Numbered from the stretch's first letter, positions 41,268 through 50,214 are shown. The stretch is DNA of 64,000 nt from an uncultured Erysipelotrichaceae bacterium (GCA_934675465.1 CAKUQM010000002.1:1-64000), one strand, 5' to 3'. Made by a program: numbers and translations. Notes: generated from the letters alone by a model not told the origin.

Positions 41268-43430
41268 ATGGCACAAAAATATTTAGATTCACATATGTGG
41301 AAATTAGAAGATCTATTTGAATGCATTTATAATGTCCCTGTATATCAGAGACCTTATTCTTGGGATGTTGAACAAATCCAAGTTTTGTTAGATGACATTC
41401 ACGAAGCTTACATTGCTCCAGATAATGAAGATGGTTACTACACAGGAAATCTTATAATATTCGATAGAAACGATAAAATAAATGGTCTTATTTTAAAGTA
41501 TGATATTATTGATGGCCAACAAAGAATCACTACATTTTCATTAATTTTGTTAGCTATATACTGTAAAGCAAAGTCAGATGATATTAATGATGATACAGTC
41601 GATGCTGTTAAGCGTGCATTATGGAAAAAAATAAAACGCGAATATCAACGAGAATATCCTGTAATTACATTGAATAGCATTGAAAAAAAGTGCTTTTCCG
41701 ATATATTCGATAAAGCATATGATGATCCAAATAAAATACTAGACTATTGCGAAACTTATAAGACTTCTTCTAAATTTGAGGACAGAGTCATTAATAATTT
41801 CAAACATATATATAAATATTTAAATGATGAAATATGTGATTATAATAATCCAAACGCTTTATTAGATTATGCTGATTACCTTTTACAATATGTACAATTT
41901 ATTGTGATTGAGGCTAATTGTCAGGCAAATAGAGTCTTTTCAATATTCGAATCAATAAACAGCAAGGGCAAAAAACTAGAAGAAATAGATTTGATAAAGA
42001 CATATATTTTTTCAAAGTTAGATGAAGGTTCACATGCAAAGTACTTGGATATTTGGGGCCAACTTATTATCCAAACAAACGACAATCTTTACGATTATCT
42101 ATCTACCTATATAAAAGCCTTTCTATGCTTTTACAGGCAGAATATTTCCGTTGATAACTTCAAAATTATCGTTGATAGGGATATGCTTGAGTACTATAAG
42201 GTTAATAGCGAAGCTGAAGCTCTAAAACGTCTGTTGGATGATTTATACAAAAAAGTAGAAGCATATAATATGTTGCATTCAGCTGAAAAAGCAAATGAAC
42301 TTGTCAACAATAATAAATTCAGGTTCTATTACAAGATTTTTACAGAAGTAGCTTACAAACATCCAAACGCTTTGTTCCTTAGAATGCTTATTGAATATAA
42401 GGAAGGATTATTGAGCAAAGATGATGTTGCAGAAATTGTTAAGGAAACTGTTGGATTTATGGTTAAATTCTTAACAATAAGTGGGAAAGACAGTAAAGAT
42501 GTGATAACAATGTTTTCTACGATTATGAGAGATATTTATGAAAACAATAGAATAATAAAAAAGAATGTTATAAATATCATAGCTACAGAATATATTAATA
42601 AAAGTATTACCACCGATAGTCTTAAGACTGCTTTAAATTCATTAGATGCGTACGAACAAAATAGAAGGTTGACAATTGCCTTACTTGCGTTAATAGAATC
42701 TTCATCGAAAGATAAAAACGGAGCTATAAAAACATCTTTTGATCAAGCATATACATTGCTAGACTCATTTAGTGATTCGTTCAGCTTGGATCATTTATTG
42801 GTGCAGACTCCAGATAAGAACTCTAAACACTTTAAGTATTATAAGCAAGATGATGGTACACTTGCCCTTAAGGATGGCCACGATTTTCCGGAGAATGTAG
42901 TTCAAGGCATGGGGTATGATACCTTTACTAAAAAAATTTTGAATCGTATTGGAAATTTAAGAATCTATTATCGTGATAAGAATTCCAGTAGAAATAATAC
43001 AGCTATCTCATTAAAGGAATATCCAAATTTTTACAATTATGATGATATAGATAAAAGAAGCCATGATATAGAGCGAATTATATTTGATGAATGTTTTCCA
43101 CAACCTAAAATTGATATAAAGGATATACAAACTTTAAACAAAAGGGCCTATGAGCAGTCGTTTCCAAAAATGAATAAACTTATTGAATATGGAATTGTAT
43201 CACCTGGAGATATTTTGTATATTATATGCAATCCTGGTGATTCAGAGGCAGAACTTCTTGATTCAAAACATGTATCTTACAAAGGTGAAAAAATGACACT
43301 TAATGAGTGGGGTTGCAAAGTAACTGGATGGCGTTCTATTAGAATATATGCCTATGCAGCAAAAAAAGGCGAAATTGAAACTCTACAAGAAAAAAGAGAA
43401 TTATATATCCAAAATAATAATGAAAGCTAA
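41268..43430 (+). CDS. DUF262/DUF1524 protein with C-terminal RAMA-like domain
   Basis: The 720-residue protein begins with a DUF262 (GmrS-like) domain: 'NVPVYQRPYSWDVEQIQVLLDDI', 'YDIIDGQQRITTFSLI' and 'NSKGKKLEEIDLIKTYIFSKL'. A degenerate DUF1524-like part follows ('LDHLLVQTPD', 'RIGNLRIYYRDKNSSRNN'), then a RAMA-like end ('IEYGIVSPGDILYI...VTGWRS'). GmrSD-type proteins restrict modified phage DNA, using NTP hydrolysis and an HNH nuclease. The start at 41268 follows GAGGTG. Lys codons are mainly AAA. Confidence 0.8.
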   Translation: MAQKYLDSHMWKLEDLFECIYNVPVYQRPYSWDVEQIQVLLDDIHEAYIAPDNEDGYYTGNLIIFDRNDKINGLILKYDIIDGQQRITTFSLILLAIYCKAKSDDINDDTVDAVKRALWKKIKREYQREYPVITLNSIEKKCFSDIFDKAYDDPNKILDYCETYKTSSKFEDRVINNFKHIYKYLNDEICDYNNPNALLDYADYLLQYVQFIVIEANCQANRVFSIFESINSKGKKLEEIDLIKTYIFSKLDEGSHAKYLDIWGQLIIQTNDNLYDYLSTYIKAFLCFYRQNISVDNFKIIVDRDMLEYYKVNSEAEALKRLLDDLYKKVEAYNMLHSAEKANELVNNNKFRFYYKIFTEVAYKHPNALFLRMLIEYKEGLLSKDDVAEIVKETVGFMVKFLTISGKDSKDVITMFSTIMRDIYENNRIIKKNVINIIATEYINKSITTDSLKTALNSLDAYEQNRRLTIALLALIESSSKDKNGAIKTSFDQAYTLLDSFSDSFSLDHLLVQTPDKNSKHFKYYKQDDGTLALKDGHDFPENVVQGMGYDTFTKKILNRIGNLRIYYRDKNSSRNNTAISLKEYPNFYNYDDIDKRSHDIERIIFDECFPQPKIDIKDIQTLNKRAYEQSFPKMNKLIEYGIVSPGDILYIICNPGDSEAELLDSKHVSYKGEKMTLNEWGCKVTGWRSIRIYAYAAKKGEIETLQEKRELYIQNNNES

Positions 43431-43839
43431 TCAAAGAAAGTTAGGTAAAACCATCATATGTTGTTGGTTAATTAGCATTGGTGATATTATGGCTAACAAC
43501 AGTGCATCCTTTAGTAAATTGCTAATGTTATCTATAGTTGATATACTTTGATTGAAAATTAACTATATATTTAGTTGATTTTTTGTCGATCCAAGAGACG
43601 TTAAACTTCTTGGCACTGAAAAGGAAGAGACTTTGAACTCCGAAGTAAGATAAGGATAACGATAGGTATCTCTATTCCATCGTTTATTAGAAATGATGAT
43701 ATTTTGATAAATAAATCATTTGTTGTTTATCTTATTGAAAACCCTTTTTGAATAATATCCTTATAAATAAAAAACTATTTACATGCACCAAATATGGTAC
43801 ATGTATTTTTTTAATATGTAGCTGTAGGAGGGGAAGATT
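43431..43839. other. Gap with two terminator-like hairpins and no clear gene
   Basis: AATTAACTA (43557-43565) pairs with TAGTTGATT (43572-43580) and TTTT follows; this probably ends the DUF262 transcript. ACATGCACC (43781-43789) pairs with GGTACATGT (43796-43804) and a run of seven T follows, 27 nt before the repeat-protein gene. A short frame ending at 43551 overlaps the DUF262 gene and shows no protein-like features. Confidence 0.6.
43781..43813 (+). terminator. Terminator-like hairpin before the repeat-protein gene
   Basis: The ACATGCACC/GGTACATGT stem has one mismatch and is followed by seven T. It could be an attenuator for the gene at 43840 or a second stop for upstream read-through. 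Confidence 0.65.
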
Positions 43840-44067
43840 ATGTCTGATGAGGAAATTTTGATTAAATACTTTGGTGGAAAGCCACAATGGTATGGTAAAA
43901 AACTATACAAAATTGGCGAATTAAGAGTCGAATACTATGGAACCAAATTGTATAAAGTTGGAGGCGGAAAAATTGAATATTACAATAATAAGTTATACAA
44001 AATAAATGGTGAGAAAGTTACCTGGTATGGTGACAAAGTATATAAAATAGGTGATAGAAGATTTTAA
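43840..44067 (+). CDS. Tiny four-repeat protein (75 aa)
   Basis: After 16 residues the protein consists of four 14-15-residue repeats: WYGKKLYKIGELRVE, YYGTKLYKVGGGKIE, YYNNKLYKINGEKVT and WYGDKVYKIGDRRF. The repeat is rich in aromatic and Lys residues and should form beta-hairpins. No family is recognised. A strong AGGAGGGG site supports translation. The gene lies between the DUF262 gene and a WYL regulator in the accessory island. Confidence 0.75.
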   Translation: MSDEEILIKYFGGKPQWYGKKLYKIGELRVEYYGTKLYKVGGGKIEYYNNKLYKINGEKVTWYGDKVYKIGDRRF

Positions 44068-44137
44068 TATTATTAGCAAATTATTTATAAATGACTTTAC
44101 TTGTATAATATGTGTATAAGGAAGTTAAGTTAATTCT

Positions 44138-45118
44138 ATGAATAATTTTGAACCAAAGAAGCTAGCTCTAATTCGTATATTAGATATATTGAAGTTCTAT
44201 AGCGATGCCAACCATCCGCTTACTCAAGAAGAGATTATTGATTATCTTGAATCAGACTATGGAGTAGTTATTGAAAGAAAGGCTGTCGGCAGAAATATAT
44301 CCTTATTAAAGGAAGCTGGAATTGAAATAGAAACAGATAAAAGAGGTACTTATTTTAATGGCCAATTGCTTAGTGATTCGGAGTTACATTTGATTATAGA
44401 TTCAATACTTGCTAGTAAACATATATCACAAGAACAGTCAAAGAGTTTAATAGATAGAGTGGCTTCTTTATCTAATAAATATTTTAATAAGCATATTAAA
44501 AATACTTATTCATTGAATCAAAGGGGAAAGGTTCACAACGAACTATTATTTCATAATATTGAAGTTATTGATGAAGCAATTGAAAAACAAAAGAAAATTA
44601 AATATACATACAATAAATATGCTTTAGACAAAAAGCTTCATAAGTCAGCAGATCATGTTGTGAGTCCTTACCAAATGTTATTACATAATCAAAGGTATTA
44701 TTTAATGTGCCATGATGAAAAATGGAAACATATCGCATATCACAGAGTTGATAAGATAACCAATATTGAAATTACTGATGAATCATTGAATGATATAAGA
44801 ACAATTAGTGGTTATGAAAATGGAATTGATTATAAGGAAATCGCTACTCAAATGCCTTATTTTTATTCGACTGAAAAACCAGAAATAATAGAATTTTATT
44901 GTGATGAAGGGATTGTTGATCAAATCGTTGACTGGTTTGGCGATGATGTGATTTTTGAAGAAGAGAACAATAAGATTAAAGTAACAATCAAAGCTAATCA
45001 ATCGTCTATTATTTATTGGCTCTTACAATATATTCAATATATTGAAGTAATTGGGCCTAAAAAGGTTAAAGACAAGATATTAGAAATATTAGAAACTAGC
45101 TATCAAAGAAATAAATGA
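44138..45118 (+). CDS. WYL-domain transcriptional regulator
   Basis: The 326-residue protein has an N-terminal winged helix (about 8-70) and a WYL domain (about 145-235) with 'VVSPYQMLLHNQRYYLMCHDEKWKHIAYHRVDKI'. A C-terminal WCX-like extension follows. WYL regulators bind nucleic acid ligands and often control phage-defence loci. A TATAAT box and AAGGAAG lie upstream. It probably regulates the island genes. Confidence 0.85.
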   Translation: MNNFEPKKLALIRILDILKFYSDANHPLTQEEIIDYLESDYGVVIERKAVGRNISLLKEAGIEIETDKRGTYFNGQLLSDSELHLIIDSILASKHISQEQSKSLIDRVASLSNKYFNKHIKNTYSLNQRGKVHNELLFHNIEVIDEAIEKQKKIKYTYNKYALDKKLHKSADHVVSPYQMLLHNQRYYLMCHDEKWKHIAYHRVDKITNIEITDESLNDIRTISGYENGIDYKEIATQMPYFYSTEKPEIIEFYCDEGIVDQIVDWFGDDVIFEEENNKIKVTIKANQSSIIYWLLQYIQYIEVIGPKKVKDKILEILETSYQRNK

Positions 45119-45129
45119 TGGGATAATAT

Positions 45130-45288
45130 ATGCCAAAATATACAGAATTGGTTGTTGACAAAAAACAGTTTTTTAGATTGCTTAATAGATAAATATAACA
45201 AAGATCCAAAAGAAGAAAAGAAGAGTTTATATTACAATATTTTGATAAGTATTCTATATTTGAAGATTTTATAGAATTTGGAATTTGA
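45130..45288 (+). pseudogene. Decayed short gene
   Basis: The frame starts MPKYTELVVDKKQFFRLLNR and meets a stop. The sequence after it, read in another frame, continues as DKYNKDPKEEK, and then in the first frame as EFILQYFDKYSIFEDFIEFG before TGA. Two compensating frameshifts would restore one protein. The remnant directly precedes the foreign-looking PolC-like gene, so it may mark an insertion boundary. Confidence 0.45.
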
Positions 45289-45321
45289 AAAAGTCAATAT
45301 CAAAATCGAGGAGGAAGAGAA

Positions 45322-46665
45322 ATGAGTATACCACATATAAAAAATGCATTTGAAAATGTCAAACATGCATGCGAGAAAAATTTAAAAAAGCTGTATCCAG
45401 GTGGAATCCCGGAGATGGTGAAAGAAAGATATGAGGAAGAGCTGAAATATCTAAAAAAATCGGAATACCAGGATGATTTTGAAATATTCCGGAGATTATG
45501 TGAAGAGGGGAAGCGTACCTCGCAATATATCATGTTGAGAGGTACCATAGGAGGCTCATTTTTGCTTTACCTTTTGGACAATAGCCGCCCGAACCCAATG
45601 CCGGCACATTATTATTGTAGAAAATGTGGTCATATGGAAATCGTGAATACGGGGATATTCGGAATAGATTTACCTGAAATAGAGTGTCCAGTTTGTGGAG
45701 AAAAGGTTACAGGTGATGGCTTTGGAATACGTATAGAATCTGTATGGGGAACAGCGGGTGAAAAAAATATTTACTTTGAATATGAAATTAGTAGTGAATT
45801 TTTGCCATTTGCAAAAAGAGTGTTGGAAAGGCTCTACCCAGGCAATGAAGTAGTGAATTATGGAGATGATAATATTTTTGTCATGTCTTATGGAGTAAGA
45901 GACATGAATAGAGAGATGGAAGTGACGCCGTCTGGATTTGCAATTTTACCTAAAGCAAGGACGATGAAAGATTATCCGGAATTTGTAACTTATCTGGAAG
46001 GCGGAGAGCCGTGTCTTAGTGAAGTGATAAGATTTTTTCCAAAAGATAGTGGCGTTAAGAGAGTGAGGTTGTCACCGCTTCCTCGAATAGAACATCTGAT
46101 GGAATTGCAGAGAAGAAGTGGCTTATATGCATGTGAAGTGCGCATTCCGGAGCTTAGGGGAATGACATGCTATGATTTTATTAATTCAAGAGAATTATTT
46201 ATGAACGAGAATGATCTGTTTACCCAGAAACTACCGCAGAATTATAGGGCTATGGCTAATTGTTGTGCGGCGGCGGAAAATAGCTATAGATGTTTAGACA
46301 TGTCGAAAGACGGATGGAACTGGGAGTTGGAAAAAGATTTAGAAAGTCTAGATTTTCAGGAATATCCGTGTTATACCCGGGATGATTTTTTTGAGCAGTT
46401 TATGAACTGTGGCATAGAGAAAGGGGAGGCTTATCGATTTTCAGAGATTATTCGGAAAGGCATAGCAGAGAATAATAAAGATTTTGAGGCACTGACTATA
46501 CCGGAAGGCTTAAAAAATGTTGCGAAAATGTATTGGTATGTTTCGTCGAAGGCACATGTGGTGGAGAGATTACTGATTGTGGCCAGACTGACTTATTATA
46601 TGAAGTGGAATAGTCGGGTGTATAGTGTGGTAGTTCGAAAAAAGAAATCTGGTGTACAAAATTAA
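45322..46665 (+). CDS. Catalytically dead PolC palm/fingers homologue
   Basis: The 447-residue protein aligns by eye to the middle of PolC-type DNA polymerase III. 'RGTIGGSFLLYLL', 'NPMPAHYYCRKCGH' and 'DLPEIECPVCGEKV' match PolC's 'RGSVGSS', 'NPLPPHYVCP.C.H' and 'DLPDK.CP.CG'. 'SEIIRKGIAE' and 'MYWYVSSKAHVVERLLIVARLTYY' match its later fingers region. PolC's catalytic PDIDLNF and LDILG are replaced by NIYFEYE and VRLSPL, so all three Asp are gone. Codon use is richer in CGG, CCG and AGG than in neighbours, suggesting transfer. GAGGAGG precedes the ATG. Function unknown. Confidence 0.75.
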   Translation: MSIPHIKNAFENVKHACEKNLKKLYPGGIPEMVKERYEEELKYLKKSEYQDDFEIFRRLCEEGKRTSQYIMLRGTIGGSFLLYLLDNSRPNPMPAHYYCRKCGHMEIVNTGIFGIDLPEIECPVCGEKVTGDGFGIRIESVWGTAGEKNIYFEYEISSEFLPFAKRVLERLYPGNEVVNYGDDNIFVMSYGVRDMNREMEVTPSGFAILPKARTMKDYPEFVTYLEGGEPCLSEVIRFFPKDSGVKRVRLSPLPRIEHLMELQRRSGLYACEVRIPELRGMTCYDFINSRELFMNENDLFTQKLPQNYRAMANCCAAAENSYRCLDMSKDGWNWELEKDLESLDFQEYPCYTRDDFFEQFMNCGIEKGEAYRFSEIIRKGIAENNKDFEALTIPEGLKNVAKMYWYVSSKAHVVERLLIVARLTYYMKWNSRVYSVVVRKKKSGVQN

Positions 46666-46682
46666 GATTGGAATAGAAAGGG

Positions 46683-46737
46683 ATGAAGTATAATCAAAAT
46701 TCTAATATATGGAATGACAAATTATACTTCATTTTTA
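46683..46737 (+). terminator. Terminator after the PolC-like gene
   Basis: ATGAAGTATAAT (46683-46694) and ATTATACTTCAT (46721-46732) form a perfect 12-bp stem with a 26-nt loop, followed by TTTTT. Confidence 0.7.
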
Positions 46738-46824
46738 AGAATAGTGTAATAAAAGAACAGTAATTACACACCAAAACTTCTGTTGAGTGACATCTGTTTT
46801 TTAAATATACATAGGTAATCTTCA

Positions 46825-47352
46825 TTAAATATCATTCTTTTTATTATCTGATGTTGCACGATATGCATGGTTCTCTACATATGCCATCATACGGTTATAC
46901 AGTACTACATAGAAAAGCATGGCAAGGATACTGCCTATTGCGCCCAAAAGTGCATAAGAGTTGTTCAGTGCTATCAATAACATAATACCAATCCACACTA
47001 CAACGCATATGGCGATAGTTGCGATATGTTCACGTAACCACTTCTTCTTGAAAAATGCTATCTTTTCTTTTAGAGTGAAGGTGCTGTTGTTTAGTGCTGT
47101 AACAAGATTGTTGTCAGCAGCTTTCTTGAAGTCATCTAACAAAAGTCGTTCTCCGCTTATAAGTTCATTGATACTTACATCAAACTCCTTTGCAAGAAGT
47201 GATAGCATTTCAATATCTGGCATATAATTGCCGTTCTCCCAACGAGAAATGGTTTTGTTTGTTACACCAAGCTTTTCTCCAAGCTGCTCTTGCGTCAAAT
47301 CTTTTTCTTTCCGTAGAGTAGCTATAAACTTTCCTATCTTTATCTGATTCAT
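46825..47352 (-). CDS. Xre-family regulator with two membrane helices
   Basis: The 175-residue protein has an HTH_3 domain (about 1-60, FIATLRKEKDLTQEQLGEKLGVTNKTISRWENG) and two hydrophobic helices (about 105-125 and 130-150). Such membrane-linked Xre proteins are common near stress or resistance genes. The start at 47352 follows AGAGG; upstream in-frame codons lack a ribosome site. Confidence 0.82.
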   Translation of the reverse strand: MNQIKIGKFIATLRKEKDLTQEQLGEKLGVTNKTISRWENGNYMPDIEMLSLLAKEFDVSINELISGERLLLDDFKKAADNNLVTALNNSTFTLKEKIAFFKKKWLREHIATIAICVVVWIGIMLLIALNNSYALLGAIGSILAMLFYVVLYNRMMAYVENHAYRATSDNKKNDI

Positions 47353-47420
47353 TATTATAACCTCTAAAGAAAGTATAACGCGTTTTTTAAATAAGAATCT
47401 TCCCCACAAACAGCGAAAAG

Positions 47421-47452
47421 TAAAAAAAAGACTGCTCATAATGAACAGCCTT
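47421..47452 (-). terminator. adhE terminator
   Basis: On the - strand GGCTGTTCAT and ATGAGCAGTC form a stem with two mismatched or wobble positions, followed by eight T. Confidence 0.85.
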
Positions 47453-47460
47453 TAGATTAA

Positions 47461-50127
47461 CTATTTCTTAGAAGCTTTAGGGGCTTTCTTAACTTCAGCC
47501 TTCTTTTCGTCTTCTAATGTCTTATAAGAACCCTTGTATGATTCGGCTAAGATAGTTTGGATATCCTTGATCATAGGAACTCTTGGGTTAGCTGGAGAAC
47601 ATTGGTCTTCATATGCTAAGTAAGAGATCTTTTCCATGTTTTCATTCCATACTTCTTCACCACAATCAGTTTGAGCCTTGAATGACATATCGATACCAAG
47701 TTCAACTGCTAGCTTGTAACATGCATCAGCATAAGCTCTTACACCTTCTTCAACAGTATCAAACTTTAAGCCGATAGCTCTAGCAAGTTCTGCATACTTT
47801 TCATCAGCCTTGTAGTAGTTGTACTTAGGCCATACACCTGGCTTAGTAGGACGAGTACCATTGTATCTGATTACATATGGAAGAAGAATTGCGTTAGCTC
47901 TTCCGTGAGGTACATGGTATTCACCACCAATCTTATGAGCGATAGAGTGGTTTAGACCTAGGAATGCGTTAGCGAATGCCATACCTGCAAGACAGCTTGC
48001 GTTGTGCATCTTTTCTCTAGCTTCAGGATCTTGCTTACCATTTCTATAAGCTCTTGGCAAGTATTCGAATACGATCTTAATAGCTTGTAAACATAAACCA
48101 TCAGTGAAGTCGTTAGCTAATGTACTTACATATGCTTCAGTAGCATGTGTTAATACGTCCATACCTGTATCAGCAGTAACCTTAGCAGGAAGTGACATTG
48201 TTAGTGATGGGTCAACGATAGCTACTGTAGGTGTTAAAGAGTAGTCAGTTAATGGATACTTCTTATGTTCAACCTTATCAGTGATAACAGCGAATGGTGT
48301 TACTTCTGAACCAGTACCTGATGTTGTTGGGATACATACTAACTTAGACTTTCTACCAAGTTCAGGATACTTGAAGGCACGCTTTCTGATATCCATGAAT
48401 TTTTGTTTAAGGTCATTGAAGTCTACATCTGGTTGTTCATAGAATAACCACATACCCTTAGCAGCATCCATACAGCTACCACCACCTAGGGCGATGATTG
48501 TGTCTGGTCTGAATGCATCCATTAGAGATAGACCCTTCTTAACTGTTTGGATAGATGGATCTGGTTCAACGTCACAGAATAATTGAATTTGAACGTTGTT
48601 TCTTCTCTTTTCTAATTGTTGAGTAATCTTTGATAGATAGCCTAAGTCAACCATTGATCTATCAGTAACGATGAATACTCTATCAACATCACGCATATCT
48701 TTTAGATATTCAATAGAATTTCTTTCAAAGTAAATCTTTGAAGGTACCTTGAACCATTGCATATTATTTCTTCTCCTTGCGACTTTCTTGATATTTAATA
48801 GATTGATTGAACTTACGTTACCACTTACTGAGTTATGTCCATAAGAACCACAACCTAGAGTAAGAGATGGAATCATACTATTATAGATGTTACCAATACC
48901 ACCAAGTGAAGATGGAGAGTTTACACAAATTCTGCATGCTTCTAGTCTTTCACCATACTTAACAGCTAAGTCATCATTCATTGTATGAATTACAGCTGTA
49001 TGACCAAGACCATTGAATTCAACCATAGCTTCAGCTTTATTGAAACCATCCTCGATTGATTCAGCCTTTAACATAGCTAATACTGGTGATAACTTTTCAC
49101 GAGTTAGAGGTTCTTTTGGTCCTACTTCCTTACATTCACAAATTAAGATTGAAGTGTCTTCAGGAACTTCAAATCCAGCTCTCTTTGCGATAGAAGCAGC
49201 TGACTTACCTACTACCCATGGATCTAATTTAGCGTTATCTACTTCAGCTGAATAGCCCTTAACACCAAATAGAGATAATTCTAATAATTCTTTTTCTTTC
49301 GCGCTACAGAAGTGAACACGATAGTTCTTGAACATTTCCTTAGCGTCATCATAAATTTCTTTATCAATGATTACAGCTTGTTCAGAAGCACAAATCATAC
49401 CGTTATCGAATGTCTTTGACATTACAACGTCGTTGATTGCTTGTCTTAAGTTAGCTGTTGTTTCGATGTATGCTGGAACGTTACCGGCACCAACACCTAA
49501 TGCTGGTTTACCACAAGAGTAAGCAGCTCTAACCAATGCGTTACCACCTGTTGCTAGGATTGTAGCGACATCTGGGTGGTTCATAAGAGCACCTGTTGCT
49601 TCCATGCTTGGGTGTTCAATCCATTGGATACAGTTTTCTGGAGCACCAGCCTTAACTGCAGCTTCATATACTACCTTAGCAGCAGCAACTGAACATTTTT
49701 GAGCATTTGGGTGGAAACCAAATACGATTGGGTTTCTTGTCTTTAAACAGATTAATGACTTGAAGATTGCAGTACTTGTTGGGTTTGTAACTGGAGTAAC
49801 ACCACATACAACACCCACAGGGCTTGCGATATATGACATGCCTTCTACTTCATCTTCTTTGATTACACCAACAGTCTTTTGGTGACGCATATTGTTTACG
49901 ATATATTCACATGCGAATAGGTTCTTTGTAGCCTTATCCTCAAATACACCTCTTCCTGTTTCTTCAATCGCTAATTTTGCTAGATTACCGTGTTGGTCTA
50001 ATGCAGCAACACTTGCTTTCGCAACGATATAGTCGATTTTTTCTTGGTCTAAAGCTTCGAAGTCAACTAGTGCTTTTTTAGCTTTTTCAACCAATGAATT
50101 AATTTCTTGTTGAACGTTGTTTTCCAT
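47461..50127 (-). CDS. adhE: Bifunctional acetaldehyde-CoA/alcohol dehydrogenase
   Basis: This 888-residue AdhE has an N-terminal aldehyde dehydrogenase domain with nucleophile Cys in NGMICASEQ (about 247) and a C-terminal iron-dependent alcohol dehydrogenase domain (from about 455). Ligand motifs there are GMDVLTHATEAY and NAFLGLNHSIAHKIGGEYHVPHG. It converts acetyl-CoA to ethanol with two NADH, regenerating NAD+. A Lys/Ala-rich tail ends the protein. Start 50127 follows GCGAGG. Two Rex-like boxes and a cre site lie upstream. Confidence 0.96.
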   Translation of the reverse strand: MENNVQQEINSLVEKAKKALVDFEALDQEKIDYIVAKASVAALDQHGNLAKLAIEETGRGVFEDKATKNLFACEYIVNNMRHQKTVGVIKEDEVEGMSYIASPVGVVCGVTPVTNPTSTAIFKSLICLKTRNPIVFGFHPNAQKCSVAAAKVVYEAAVKAGAPENCIQWIEHPSMEATGALMNHPDVATILATGGNALVRAAYSCGKPALGVGAGNVPAYIETTANLRQAINDVVMSKTFDNGMICASEQAVIIDKEIYDDAKEMFKNYRVHFCSAKEKELLELSLFGVKGYSAEVDNAKLDPWVVGKSAASIAKRAGFEVPEDTSILICECKEVGPKEPLTREKLSPVLAMLKAESIEDGFNKAEAMVEFNGLGHTAVIHTMNDDLAVKYGERLEACRICVNSPSSLGGIGNIYNSMIPSLTLGCGSYGHNSVSGNVSSINLLNIKKVARRRNNMQWFKVPSKIYFERNSIEYLKDMRDVDRVFIVTDRSMVDLGYLSKITQQLEKRRNNVQIQLFCDVEPDPSIQTVKKGLSLMDAFRPDTIIALGGGSCMDAAKGMWLFYEQPDVDFNDLKQKFMDIRKRAFKYPELGRKSKLVCIPTTSGTGSEVTPFAVITDKVEHKKYPLTDYSLTPTVAIVDPSLTMSLPAKVTADTGMDVLTHATEAYVSTLANDFTDGLCLQAIKIVFEYLPRAYRNGKQDPEAREKMHNASCLAGMAFANAFLGLNHSIAHKIGGEYHVPHGRANAILLPYVIRYNGTRPTKPGVWPKYNYYKADEKYAELARAIGLKFDTVEEGVRAYADACYKLAVELGIDMSFKAQTDCGEEVWNENMEKISYLAYEDQCSPANPRVPMIKDIQTILAESYKGSYKTLEDEKKAEVKKAPKASKK

Positions 50128-50140
50128 TTTTTTACCTCGC

Positions 50141-50158
50141 TTGAGACAATTTTCACAA
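50141..50158 (-). promoter_or_regulatory. Rex-like box 1 over the adhE -10 region
   Basis: The - strand reads TTGTGAAAATTGTCTCAA, one mismatch from the Rex consensus TTGTGANNNNNNTCACAA. It overlaps the predicted -10 (GAAAAT). Rex senses the NADH/NAD+ ratio and represses adhE in many Bacillota. Confidence 0.65.
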
Positions 50159-50177
50159 AAATGACTTTTAATGTCAA
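50149..50177 (-). promoter_or_regulatory. Predicted adhE promoter
   Basis: On the - strand TTGACA (50177-50172) and GAAAAT (50154-50149) have a 17-bp spacer. The -10 is weak but preceded by TGT, an extended -10 motif. Confidence 0.55.
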
Positions 50178-50183
50178 TAACAA

Positions 50184-50201
50184 ATGTTAACTTTTTAACA
50201 A
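50184..50201 (-). promoter_or_regulatory. Rex-like box 2 upstream of the adhE -35
   Basis: ATGTTAACTTTTTAACAA on the + strand differs at one position from the clostridial Rex form TTGTTAANNNNTTAACAA. It lies 7 bp upstream of the -35 box. Confidence 0.65.
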
Positions 50202-50214
50202 GTAAGCGTTTACA
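50201..50214 (-). promoter_or_regulatory. CcpA cre site
   Basis: The - strand TGTAAACGCTTACT matches the cre consensus TGWAARCGYTWNCW at every position. It abuts Rex-like box 2 and lies between adhE and the divergent yitT-like gene, so both could be affected. Confidence 0.75.

Noticed and set aside
43348..43551. Small basic open frame after the DUF262 gene
   Set aside because: It starts inside the DUF262 gene, has no ribosome site and shows no recognisable pattern.
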